The notes below the pieces were generated by a model, which saw only the letters and a list, made by a program, of their open reading frames with translations, was not told the origin of the DNA and ran no database searches. A stretch of DNA of 64,000 bases from Rhabdornis inornatus (lineage: Eukaryota > Chordata > Aves > Passeriformes > Rhabdornithidae): contig VWZS01005960.1 in NCBI GenBank assembly GCA_013397075.1, positions 432,308-496,307 of the forward strand. The letters are read 5' to 3'. The first letter of the stretch is position 1; each line of letters starts with the position of its first letter. This document shows, one piece after another, positions 1 to 10,260 of this stretch. Made by a program: the position numbers and the translations under genes.

Positions 1-699
1 GGTTTTACCACGGATTTACATGGCCTTACCATGAGGACCGAGAGGAAGGGCATGGAGAATCTTAGAAGATAATATTAATTGCAACAAAGCATGATTTCAG
101 ATACCTGTTCCATTAAAAATGTGCAGATTGCTGCTGCTGTTCTTGCAGATTACTAAAAATTGAAAGTGTTATTATTACTTCTACAGCTGAACAGGATAGA
201 AGTAACAGCAATGTCTCAGAGTTTGCAGGAAACAACATTAGCAGTGTTAGTGTCTAGAAAGTCTGTGCAACTTAAATAGTTTGTAGCCTCTAGAAGTATT
301 TTCAGTGTTTATTTTCTAATGACAAGACCTTTGCCAGCCAGCATTTGTGAAAGTAAATATCTCAAAATTGCTGTCTTACAGCAACTTTGCCTTTGCTACC
401 TGATTTGTTTGCCTTTTGCTCTCAACATTCTGTAACATTTTACTCTGCCAAAGTCCTGCTTTTTCCAGACTGCTTGAATTTGTGCTCCATGTTTAAATAA
501 TTCTGTGGGACTGGAGAGGATCTATACTTGGACACAGCAAGAGAGTAAAATCTTGAACGCAGTCATACAAACACGAGCTTGGGATTTTCCTTTTAGTGCT
601 GTCGCGTACAAGCAATGAATGAGCAAAAGAGATTTTCTGAGGGAAAAGACCCAGTAATCAATGGCATTTGAAATGAAGAAGGGAGTGTGCCAAGAGGAT
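1..699. other. Unique non-coding stretch
   Basis: AT-leaning unique sequence with no recognisable repeat and no persuasive coding signal. A 31-base minus-strand segment near 21-51 has AG and GT borders but a poor pyrimidine tract, and is too short to argue for. Nothing else stands out. Confidence 0.5.
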
Positions 700-980
700 G
701 GAACCAGGCTGGTGGTGCTGAGCAGAGGTACCAAAGCCACAGGCAAGGACTGAGCCCAGGGGATTCCACCTGCACAGGAGGCACAACTTCTTCCCTGGGC
801 ACTGCCTGGGCACTGAACAGAGACCAGAGAGGGTGTGGAGTCTCCTCACTGGGGATATTCCAGACCCCTCTGGACACAATCCTGTGCCCTGTGCTCTGGG
901 ATGGCCCTGCTGGAGCAGGGAGGTGGCACCACTGACCTACCATGGTCCCTTCCAGCCTGGCCCATTCTAGGATTCTGTGA
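700..980 (+). repeat. CR1 LINE fragment, 3' end
   Basis: This is the 3' part of a chicken-repeat-1 non-LTR retrotransposon in sense orientation. The order is the usual one: a block reading 'gtggagtctcctcactgggg', then 'ggatattccagacccctctg', then the terminal block ending in 'gattctgtga'. It is strongly 5'-truncated, as CR1 copies normally are, and keeps none of the reverse transcriptase frame. The last 210 bases differ at only about four positions from the copy at 46787-47303, so both belong to one relatively young subfamily. Open frames here are by-products of the repeat. Confidence 0.9.
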
Positions 981-2699
981 ATATCCAACAAGGAGAAGGA
1001 GGCACTCACACCATCCCACTCCATTCTGCAGCTTGTTGTGCTTACAGATTATCCTTTTTTTAATTAAATAAATCAGCAGTTACTATTCTTCCGGGAAAGT
1101 GACCTCATTTCTCCTGTACCACTGTGATGGGCCTAATGGAATGATTTGGATAGATGATGGATAGGGATAAATTCTGGAGTCACTTGAACCTGAAGACGGC
1201 AAGAATTAAAAGCAGAACTGAACAAAATAGAACAAAATCGTCTTTTGGCCTCTTAGAAAACAGAAAATGTCACCTTATGCACTCTTGTGTGATTTAGCAA
1301 AGGTGGATGAAGGAAGCAAAACCCTCCTTCAGTGCCAAGAGTTTAGGTAAAGACTGTGGTTTAAAAATGAGTCCAGTTGATAGGTGACTGAACTGAAAGG
1401 TCAGCTGCTAAGTTGAGTGTTTCCAGAGCTAAACCTGGGGAGCTTAGAGCTAATTGAAGATCTGTTTAACAAACACTGCTCGAAAGCTCTGGGTAGGGTC
1501 TCCAAGCCAGAGCAGCTGTACTTTGGTGACTGGTTTGAAAAGAGGAGGGGAGGACGAGAAATGAAGGAGTTAGGACAGGTACTGCAGCTGCTCCTTATGA
1601 ACCTCACCAGACAGCAAACAGGAAATCAACAAACGAGTACATTCCAGCAGAAATTCAAAGTGGAAGTGATAACAGGAAGGCTAGACTGACAGGTTCTGGC
1701 AAGCTGGGAGGGCATTGCTAGAAAAGCACTGGAGGCTGCAAAGCTCAAAGCTCAGGGATTTACTCCTTTCCTGCTTCCCTCCCTCCTGCCATTTCCTCTC
1801 CTCAGGAGCAATTCTTTTATTTCATCCATGAGAAATTGTTGGCTGGGATGCATTCACTTCCAGAGGTGGAAAGGAACAGGAATAGGTAGCATTAAGTAGC
1901 AGGAGAGAAGCTGAGAATTTAAATAATCTGGTGAAAAATTGAGGTGTCCAGTGGGGAAAACGAGTATGCAAGTGGAAAAAAATAAATACAGCTCAGCAGT
2001 AATTGCAGGCTGGATTCATCCTGGAGGAGATGGCAAGATGTGAAGTGAGGAATCAGTGTTTCCCAGGGATGTTTCACTATGTGGATTACTGAGGGAAGAG
2101 AGTGACTTTTACTCGGGCTCGTGTCAATGGTAGCAATGGTCTGGAATGAGATGAAGGTGTAGCAGTGGCACTTCATCTCACCTCACCCTTCTCTGGAGAC
2201 ACAAGGTGCTCTTTTCAGGTGGTTGAGGTCTTGATAAAGGTCCTGCAATACCTGAAAACTCTCCCCTGGGGTTCTCCGAGCCACAGTTCAGCCTGCAGTG
2301 TTGGAAGACATTCTTCATGGGCTTGATGAAATGGGAAATACACTCTGGGGTTGCAATAAAATGAAACTGTTTCCTGTTCTGCCTGTAAACATTCCATAGG
2401 AAATTGAGGCAGTTTTCACTGGAGACAAGGAAACTACCACCAACCAGGAAAAGTTACTTTAACTGTGAAAAACGGCAAACTTTCTCCTTATGGCAAATGC
2501 ACTGAAATGTACACTTTTATCCAGGGGTTGGAATTACACCCTTTTCTCAGAGAACAGCTGCATGTGCTGATGGGAATGGTAAAATTTTGGCCTGGATCCA
2601 ATTTGATAATACCTACAGAAAGATGAAAAAGGATTTTTTTTTTTTTTTGGGGCCATTTTACTTTCTTTGAATATAAATTCTTCCAAAACAAAATTTGGT
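981..2699. other. Unique non-coding stretch with a T15 run
   Basis: No recognisable repeat apart from a 15-base T run at 2634-2648. Two plus-strand segments have splice-like borders and stay open: 1255-1346, and 1806-1885, which follows a long pyrimidine tract at about 1765-1805. Neither translation resembles a family I know, and segments like this are expected by chance, so neither is called as a gene. Confidence 0.45.
2634..2648. repeat. Poly-T homopolymer (T15)
   Basis: Uninterrupted run of 15 T. No flanking retrogene or SINE body was recognised on the complementary strand. Confidence 0.9.
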
Positions 2700-2905
2700 C
2701 ACTGGCAGATCAGCCTTGCAAAGGTGCTGAGTACTCTGGCTGTGGTCCAAAAGTGCACTTAAGCCCGTGCTTAACTCTGAGGACATAATTAGTCTTGCCA
2801 ATTTCAGTGGGGCTGTTGACATGCTTAAAGTTAAGCATGTGACTAAGTCCACTGCTGCAAGAATGCTTAGCCCTTTGTAGGGTTAAGCCCAGCTCTGTGC
2901 CACAC
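2700..2905 (-). repeat. Old amniote interspersed repeat, palindrome-rich
   Basis: This segment carries several variants of a GTGCTTAA / TTAAGCAC motif ('gtgcacttaagcccgtgctt', 'acatgcttaa', 'ttaagcatgt'), plus the phrases 'ccactgaaattgg' and 'agcacctttgcaagg' on the minus strand. The combination of 'cattgaaat...', 'cttaaagttaagcac', 'gtgcttaagtgcttt' and a closing GGGCC-like block is what I remember from an old repeat family in turtle, crocodile and bird genomes. I cannot name the family with confidence. The perfect inverted repeat at 2819-2840 is its clearest feature. The copy is divergent, so it is an old insertion. Confidence 0.5.
2819..2840. repeat. Perfect 10-bp inverted repeat
   Basis: Arms ACATGCTTAA (2819-2828) and TTAAGCATGT (2831-2840) are exact reverse complements separated by AG. 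It lies inside the old interspersed repeat and is best explained as that repeat's conserved palindromic core, not as a separate operator. Confidence 0.9.
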
Positions 2906-3211
2906 AAAAGATCTTTTGTTCAGCCTTGAATGACGAGGACAGGCAATGGAAGGAATAAACACCGTTCTTTAGAATAAACATTGTGCTGATCACAGAGATA
3001 GCGCACATGTTATTAACGCCGAGGCTGTCATCACATTTTATTAGCAGCATTTTAGCAGCCCAAATGAGATGATTCAGTCCTCTGAACCATGCTCCATTAT
3101 CTCTTTGTACCTGAAATGGCTGGCTGGTTCTGTTCCATGGTAACTCTGGGTGTTTGCATGGACTCCTGTGCATCTTCAAGCTCTGTACTCTGAATACACC
3201 AAGACAGTCAG

Positions 3212-3600
3212 TCCTGTGAGGAGCAGCTGAGGGAGCTGAGGGGCTCAGCCTGGAGAAAAGGAGGCTCAAGGGGAACTTTTTCACTCTCTACAAGTCCCTA
3301 ACAGGAGGGTGCAGCCAGGTGGGGTCAGGGTCTTCTCCCAGGGAACAAGGGACAGGACAAGAGGAAATGGCCTCAAGCTGCATCAGAAGAGGTTCAGGTT
3401 GGGCATGAGGAAGAATTCTGTCATGGAAAGGGTGGTAAAGCACTAGAACAGGCTGCCCAGGGAGGTGGTGGAGTCCCCCTCCCTGGAGATATTAAAGAAA
3501 TGACTCAGTGCTCTGGTCTGGTTGGTAAGGTGGTGCTCAGCCAAGGATGGACTCAACAATCTGGGAGGTCTTTTCCAGCCTAAATGGTTCTGTGATTGTG
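3212..3600 (+). repeat. CR1 LINE fragment, 3' end
   Basis: Sense CR1 with the standard order: 'gagctgaggggctcagcctg', 'gagaaaaggaggctc', the 'ggacaggacaagaggaaatg' block, 'gaacaggctgcccagggagg', and the 3' terminus 'ggttctgtgattgtg'. It is 5'-truncated and non-coding. Its right edge coincides with the start of the duplicated block at 3598, so the true 3' boundary may be blurred by the assembly. Confidence 0.9.
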
Positions 3601-3798
3601 TGAAGCCCGTCCTGAGCTGGCTGCTGGGTCTGTCTGCTGAAGAGACACCACACAGAGGCACTAACTCGCCTTGAGGACTGAAGTGACCTTGGCAGTGCCA
3701 CAGCCTTGTCCCAGCTTTGGGCTTCACTTATCCCTTGCACAGTGCTCCCAGTTCTGGGGCTGTGCAGCTGCAGATAGACTGGATCAGATCGTCCCATG
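3598..3798. repeat. 201-bp block, copy 1 (probable assembly overlap)
   Basis: Bases 3598-3798 recur, as far as I can see exactly, at 3892-4092. Copy 1 ends directly at a single N (3799) and copy 2 starts directly after another (3891). That arrangement fits two contig ends that overlap but were not merged, better than a real duplication. Confidence 0.85.
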
Positions 3799-3891
3799 NC
3801 AGTTTGTTTGCAATGGGAAACAGGTTTGTAGTCATTTTGGTTATGATTAGCTACAGTAATACAGCGATATAAAAGCATAAAAATAACACTN
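3799..3891. other. 91-bp orphan contig between two single Ns
   Basis: Ns at 3799 and 3891 bracket 91 bases unrelated to either flank. It is probably a small contig placed in a gap of zero or negative estimated size; its true position is unknown. Confidence 0.7.
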
Positions 3892-4092
3892 GTGTGAAGC
3901 CCGTCCTGAGCTGGCTGCTGGGTCTGTCTGCTGAAGAGACACCACACAGAGGCACTAACTCGCCTTGAGGACTGAAGTGACCTTGGCAGTGCCACAGCCT
4001 TGTCCCAGCTTTGGGCTTCACTTATCCCTTGCACAGTGCTCCCAGTTCTGGGGCTGTGCAGCTGCAGATAGACTGGATCAGATCGTCCCATG
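3892..4092. repeat. 201-bp block, copy 2 (probable assembly overlap)
   Basis: Identical to 3598-3798 by eye. After this copy the sequence runs without a break into the minus-strand CR1 at 4094, so this is probably the correctly connected copy on the right-hand contig. Confidence 0.85.
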
Positions 4093-4215
4093 TCTAGATC
4101 ATGGAATTATAAAGTGATTTGACTTTGCTTTTGCAAGGGACATTAAAGTCCATTTCATTCCCATCCCTTGCCATGGGCAGGNGAGCACCTCTGCAAGTGG
4201 CAGATTGTTTTGAGT

Positions 4216-4269
4216 CATTACCCATTAGCATTCCGGTCTCCCAGAAACCTGTGCTAGTGCCTCACCACC
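4216..4269. repeat. 54-bp duplicate, copy 1
   Basis: Exact match to 4458-4511, ending directly at the N at 4270. Same overlap-next-to-N pattern as the 201-bp block, so probably an assembly artefact. Confidence 0.8.
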
Positions 4270-4410
4270 NGAACACTTTCAGGGATGGGGCAGCCACAGC
4301 TTCTCTGGGCAAGTGTCATGAGCTGCCCCTGAAGGCAATGGTATCCCAGGTTCTTGTTAATAGATCCCTCAGGATGGGTTAAAGTGAAACAACAAGAATG
4401 ACTGTGTTCA

Positions 4411-4456
4411 TACACACACACATATATCATATACATATACATATATATATATATAT
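4411..4456. repeat. CA/TA-rich microsatellite
   Basis: 'acacacacacatatatcata' followed by alternating TA up to the single N at 4457. The assembly probably broke in this low-complexity tract. Confidence 0.85.
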
Positions 4457-4457
4457 N

Positions 4458-4511
4458 CATTACCCATTAGCATTCCGGTCTCCCAGAAACCTGTGCTAGT
4501 GCCTCACCACC
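4458..4511. repeat. 54-bp duplicate, copy 2
   Basis: Exact match to 4216-4269. This copy continues into ordinary CR1 sequence, so it is probably the correctly placed one. Confidence 0.8.
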
Positions 4512-6210
4512 CTCACAGGAAGAATTCTTTTCTAATATCCAGTCTAAACCTACTTTCTGTCAGTCTGAAGCCAGTGATCGAGGCCAGTGGATGCTCAGGC
4601 AAAAAATGTGAAAAATGAACAAGGCCACAGTGATGTTATTTCAGATCCCATCATCCTACCAAGCTCTTGGGCAGGTTCTTCCAAAGCTGGAAGCTTGGAC
4701 AGCTTGAAGCAATGAGGCCCACAGGATTTCCCTGCAGAGCTGTTCTCTGCAGGGAGACCAGTGCAGTGAGGGGCTGGTGGTGTGGCATTTTTCATGGTGC
4801 ACCAAAGGGAATGGGAGTGTTTGCAGGCATTTTTCTCCCTAACATTCCCATTTTTGGTCACACAGTCCCAGTTGAAACATAGCAGCAGCAGTGGTCAAGT
4901 ATCAGAGGGAAAGGTGGTGGGAGGAACAGATTTTGCACATTGTTGAGCTGTAATTGTTGAGGTCTGTAGAACTGAGTCACTGAACCATTCATGTTGATAA
5001 TTAAAATGAAGCATTCTTAAAACACAATTAAGGAAAAAAGCCTGAAGCTTAAATAAATCATCTTCCCCTATTTACTCTTTATGCATTTTTCCATTCCAGA
5101 TATTCTAAGCCTTAGCACTCTCTTTTTTGGCCTTAGATTTTTTTTTTCCATGGCATGGCTGGTTTTTATTTCTTAAAGTCTCTTAAATTTTGTTTCATTG
5201 TTAGTCCTAACTACTTTTTAATGATATTCCTATAGTTTTACTTTTTTCATTTGAAAAGTGCAAGTTTGATAATTACTAATTCCAAACAGGGGGAAGTTAT
5301 GGAAAATCAGCAGATTTCAGAAGACAAATCTAAATTTCAGTGGCCTAAACAGTTGTCACTTTCTAGAGAAGGCCTTTCCAACAGAAAAATTCTGGGTTTG
5401 AGAGCTGCAGAATCATCTATGAAGTTGTCCAACACAATTTTCACATTCCAAAGGACTCCAACAGGTCATTGAGAACATATTTTTATTTCCACAGGATCTG
5501 ATGCAATCCTTACCCTGTCTGCAGGCAAAGTCTGCAGCTAATTTCTGTTCATGATTCACCAGAGTTCAGCAACCTGGAGGGCACACAGAAAGGCACAGAG
5601 CATCTGTTCTGGCAGGTTAAAAGATTATGTCTGAATACTAAAAATAACTTCTTTATAATTCCATCCCATCTTGCTTCCAAGGACCTGACATTTTGCAAAT
5701 TTTAATGAAGTGAACCTTACAACATCTCTGTGAGGTCGATGTAAATACCATCCCCATTGGCAGGCAAATGAAATTATAGCACAGATGAAGACAAAGGTCT
5801 GAATGCAGGCAGCATCCCATACAGACATGCATCCTCTCTTACAGGTGCTGCTGGCAGCATCAGGGGACTTTTTTTTCTGAAATAGTTAAATCTGACCTGT
5901 AAGTCATTGCCCAGACACAAAAGCCCATTTTTGGCTCGAGGAAATGGGCATACATTACTCATGGACAGCTTTGGAAACAGTTCTTAATCACTCACAACCA
6001 GGCAGAGTCCTCTGGAAGAAACTGAAAGCAAGAACAGTTGTGAAAGAACATTGGTTTCTTGACTATTCAAAATGTTTTTCCTTCTAGACTGAACTGAAAG
6101 CACACAGAAAATTCCGAATACCAGAAGAAAATGGAATTTCAGATCATTTTCCTCCTGAAAACTCTTGGTGATTCATGTTCTTAACCCTTGTTTTTGTTTT
6201 GTTATTGTAG

Positions 6211-6293
6211 AAATAAGTTTGCAACAGAAAATGGAAACTTTTCTTTGCAGGAAGTGAAAAAGATTGAGCATAACCTGGACAAAATAAAGCAAA
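6211..6293 (+). CDS. Weak candidate internal exon, unidentified
   Basis: An 83-bp segment follows a strong-looking acceptor (T-rich tract at about 6188-6207, then TAG) and ends at a fair donor, AAA|GTAAAC. In the open phase it reads NKFATENGNFSLQ then EVKKIEHNLDKIKQ, a charged and plausible sequence of 27 residues, and the frame stays open past the donor to about 6460. The string GNFSL..EVKK loosely recalls the start of the guanylin propeptide, but no cysteine-rich hormone segment follows, so I do not assign it. No partner exon was found. Chance is the simplest explanation. Confidence 0.15.
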
Positions 6294-7740
6294 GTAAACC
6301 GCTTGAAATTAATATTATTGGTGGGGTTTTTCTCTTTTCTTATGGGAGCAAAAATGTCTCTGTTGACTTTGTGTGTCCTTCAGACTCTGGGAAGAAAATA
6401 TGCGAAACATCTTTTTGTTATTCCTCATCAGCCTCAGCTGGTTTTAATAATTTTCTTTAAAATTTGATAAGCTTTATTAAACTTGCTATACATCATTATG
6501 CAGTTGTTTAGAATATAATCAATGGGGTGGAAAAACTTAAGGGGATGGAAAGACAAGAGAGGGTGAAACTGAGAACAAGATTGTTTTCCCCCACATTTAG
6601 CTGTCCTCACTTAGTTTAATCTCTCAGATGAGAGAGATTAATCATTCCCTCGAGGTGCTTGAGATAGAGCCCACGTGAGCAGCTTGAGCCAGACATCCAA
6701 TTTTCAGAGAGCTGATACTCAGTAGGACTAATCCTGCCCCAGTTCCTCCCTCTCCTCTTCCAGCTGGAATTCACAGCTCCGAGGGACAGTCATCCCCATG
6801 GAGATTCAGTTCCCAGGCCAGGAAGATTTTGAGTGATTTGCTTATTTAATAATAGCAAAGAAATAAATACCAGTTTACATGAGTTACTGTGCTGTTTATT
6901 CATAACTCCATGTCTTGAATAAGGATGGGTTGATTGTAGATTCGACTTGGATGCAAGAATAGCAGAAGTCCAGGGTGAAAGTCCACCAAGCTCAGCATCC
7001 TGGCCCATGGAAATGTAGATATCACATTCCATGGAAAACAGGTGAGAATCAAGTAAATCTCAAGTGACGCTCCCCCAGGATACTCTTCCAGTCTCTAATA
7101 ACCAGCTTGAGGATTACCTGAGATAAAGGTGATACCTTGGAGTTGTTCATGTTTTGACAGTCTAAATGGTTTTGATCCTATGAAAATAAATCCTGGCAGG
7201 AATACAGCATTCCTTGCAGCCTGCACCTCCAGTTCCATGAGGGGGAGAACCTAAGGGATGGCTGGAGTTCCTGCAGACCTATCTTGGCTGATTGAAATGT
7301 CACTCACTTGCCACCTTCAACACAGGATAATTCAGTTTCTCACAAGAGCTGAGAGCACAAAAGATACCTTGAGTTTGTAGTTAAAGGTCCATTATGTGGG
7401 GTAGGAGGAATTTGTACTCCAAACACTCACAGGAAAATGAGCCAAAGTGGTGCTTCAAGAGAGCAAAATCAGGGTCTGATTTTCATGTGAGTTCTTGAAC
7501 ACACCTGTACATGTGGATGCACACGAAAGGTCAAGCAAGCCTTGAAGTAAATACACAGAAATTGTTTTCCTTTGTGGAAATCAGGGACTTCTGATGTCTC
7601 TTCTTGAAAGAAAAGCATGATTCCTGACTTGGACTACAGATTCATTACTTAAGGCTCTCTGAAAGATTTGAGGAAAGTTTAGGTGTAGAGAATTCTAATA
7701 GCAGTGTTAAGATAATGAGAAAGAAGAACTAAAACTTCTC

Positions 7741-7769
7741 AGAGGAGAAGGAGAAGGAGAGAGAAGAGA
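7741..7769 (+). repeat. Purine-only (GA)-rich tract
   Basis: 29 bases of only A and G, built from AGG/GAGAAG units. Simple-sequence tract with no further structure seen. Confidence 0.8.
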
Positions 7770-9589
7770 TGATTGAGGGTGTCGGTTATAAAATAAAAAA
7801 GAAAAAATCAACCAAACAAACAATGGTGGTGTTGGTGGTAGTGCCTTGCATAAAGATCCTTTATATTTTCCTTCAGAATAAAAGATCTACTTCCTGACCT
7901 GCTAAATTATTGGATGTAGCAGAAATTGGCTACCACACCCTATTCTGTGCAGGCGAGTCTCTTTTTTCAGGGGCTGCACTTTAGGATGTGCTCAAGGCAA
8001 GCTTGCATCGCCATCTAAATATTTTGAATTCAACCATATGTAGAAGCACATTCTTCAGTTGCAATCTCAATCATGTACTTTGGGGAAAAAAGCAGTAAAA
8101 AAATCACTTTGTCATTGAAGTCAGCAATTTTTATTCTGCTCAGAATGTGGGACTGATTGGTATAAGCTGCCATTTAATGTGGTGTGTTTTCAGAGTAGAA
8201 GCATATTTTATTATGTCCAAATCTATCACGAGGTCAAATTAATTTCTGGCACACAATAGGGATGACTCTGACCCACTGCATTTTTTTTCCCTTCAAAATC
8301 AAAATGTCGCATCCAATTTTTATTTAGCTCTGGGAAAACCAAGTACATTGGTATTTTTTAATTTTACGGAATTAATCTATAAGTGACATAAGCAATGTAG
8401 ACACAAATGGTGAGCATAAACTCTTAAAACCAGGCAAATTGTCAGACATACAACAGACTTTCTGTTGTTAATTTGTCTACTGGCTACATGGATAATAAAC
8501 TTGGTGGAACTGTGCCCTGACTCCTGAGTTATATTTGTTACTTTGGCAAATCCTTTTCTAATCAATAAATATGAAGGCTAAATGGGGAGGAAGGTTTTGA
8601 GCAATGTAAAAGAAAAAAAAAAAGGGCTTTGATTTAGGATATCATATAAGCATGCATGGAGGTAGTCCTGCTCAGAAGAACACACTGGGCTTCTCTGGAT
8701 TTAATCCAAGCATAAATCCAGCAAAGCATATGCTCAAAAGCCTTGTCCTGGCTGGACATGTGTTTTGGGTGAAATCACCAGCATTTACATTAAATTTTCA
8801 GAGAGCAGATCCAGCTAAAAGGAAGAGGAGAACTTGAAAGAGTTATCTGCAATATTCACAAAGTCACAACAGTTTAATTTAAATTGATATTGTTCCTATG
8901 CCTTGGAAATTGGCCCGTGCTTAAGTATGTCTGTAATAATTTGCTGGGAGAAATTTTAAATGGCTTTCATGTTCGTGAAATTAAAGAACACTTTGCTTAT
9001 TAGGGCGGTTAGTTTTGCAGGGAAATAGTTTAATAGAAAACGTATTATTTTACATCCAGAGAATACAAACCAGGTTCCTGATGTATTGAAGGCATTGGGA
9101 CCAGGTCCTGCCATGACCTACAGTGGGATAGATGTGGGAGACTCCATGTGAGCAGGGAACAACCTCAAAAAATCCATGTGTCTGGTGCCTGATAGAATCT
9201 GAATCCAAGCAGTTTTCTTGTCCAGCAAAAGAATTTAATATTTATTTAAAGTCAGATTGGACAGACTGAAATCATACCCATCTTTGTGCTTCTCCTTTTG
9301 TCACATCCACATCAGCCTGTCCAATGTGGAGGCCACGTGGACAGAGGCATTGCACTGACCATGAAGCCACAAAACGAGGCAGGATGTTGATTCCCAGCCA
9401 TGGCAGAAAGCTCCAAAGTTGAAATATGTCAAACAGAAAAAGCAGTCATTGGTAGTCTTTAAACAGAGAGTTTGGACACAGTCTGCCAGAGCATCTCTGT
9501 GGGACTAATCAGTGGGGCTGTGGTAATGCCAGAGTTTGTTGAGGTGAAATTTATGGGTAACTATCTACTAGAAGTACTGAGCCATAATG

Positions 9590-10260
9590 AATTCTTTCAG
9601 AATTTATCACAGTAGCATTAATTAGGATACATTTTGTGGGCAATAGTGAAGCTCTCACTAGTATTTTCCAGATATTTGATCATAATTTAGCATTAGTCAG
9701 GCATGAGTTAATGGACACCAAAGGCTTTAGTCCCTTAAAAATCCCTTCTTGTTTGGTGAGTCCCACTGCTATTATATCATTTAATATTCATTTTCATGAC
9801 ACTAATCGTGTGGTATTGATTCAGATATTGCACATTACCATTGGGACTCCATTTTAATTCAGTGTTAGTGCAGCATTAAGATGTAAAACAAAAGTGTTAG
9901 CATTTTAAGTTAAAAGTCTGACTAAGACATTTCCATTTAGTGGAATTCTGCTGCCCCCATTGAGTCAAGAAGTCAATCCAGATCTTCCTTAAGGGTGCAG
10001 ATTTGCAAACAAATGTCACAACACCTTTTATTTTAGCAGCCAAAAGGATTTCTGAAGTATTTAGAGGGCCGAAAGTAAGTAAAGGACCTTTACTTTGCTA
10101 CCAAAATGTCACTGGGATATTTGAGTTTGATTTCAGTGGCTACAAAACCACCTCCAAAGAACTTGCCACTTATTGCCATATTGAAATATTGCCAGCAAAT
10201 ATTGAAATTGTGTTGTTTCACCAAGGGTAAATGAAATTTAGACTTCTCTCTACTGGGCTT
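9590..10260. promoter_or_regulatory. Possible conserved non-coding element
   Basis: Repeat-free and AT-rich, with many homeodomain-like cores ('gcattaattagg', 'tttgatcataatttagc', 'ctgcaattaggcc') and no long coding frame. Sequence of this texture is common in vertebrate conserved non-coding elements near developmental genes. This rests on base texture only; a multi-bird or bird-mammal alignment would decide it. Confidence 0.25.

Larger units (their letters stand above)
4094..4580 (-). repeat. CR1 LINE fragment, interrupted and scrambled
   Basis: Antisense CR1: the 3' end starts near 4105 ('catggaattataaagtgatt'), followed by 'cttgccatgggcagg', 'cagggatggggcagccacag', 'ctgtgctagtgcctcaccac' and 'ctaatatccagtctaaacct'. 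Single Ns at 4182, 4270 and 4457 break it. The piece 4183-4269 repeats the start of the piece after 4457 and seems out of order. Between 'ctctgggcaa' (about 4311) and 4457 lies about 145 bp of non-CR1 sequence ending in a TA-rich microsatellite, which looks like a real insertion into this copy. Confidence 0.75.
4581..9589. other. Unique AT-rich non-coding stretch
   Basis: About 5 kb with no recognised CR1 or LTR. Small features are a purine-only tract at 7741-7769 and an A-rich run near 8611-8623. One weak plus-strand exon candidate at 6211-6293 is listed separately. The part from about 8080 to 9080 has dense TAAT, ATTTAAAT and TTTAAT motifs and reads like conserved non-coding sequence, but that is an impression without an alignment. 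Confidence 0.45.

Noticed and set aside
1255..1346. Plus-strand segment with acceptor and a TTTAG|GTAAAG donor, open throughout
   Set aside because: Thirty open codons are common by chance and the translation resembles nothing known.
1806..1885. Plus-strand segment after an excellent 40-base pyrimidine tract, reading EQFFYFIHEKLLAGMHSLPE
   Set aside because: The acceptor is good but both possible donors are weak and no partner exon is evident.
3537..4091. 184-codon minus-strand frame with internal repetition
   Set aside because: It runs through two Ns and both copies of the 201-bp assembly duplicate plus CR1 sequence.
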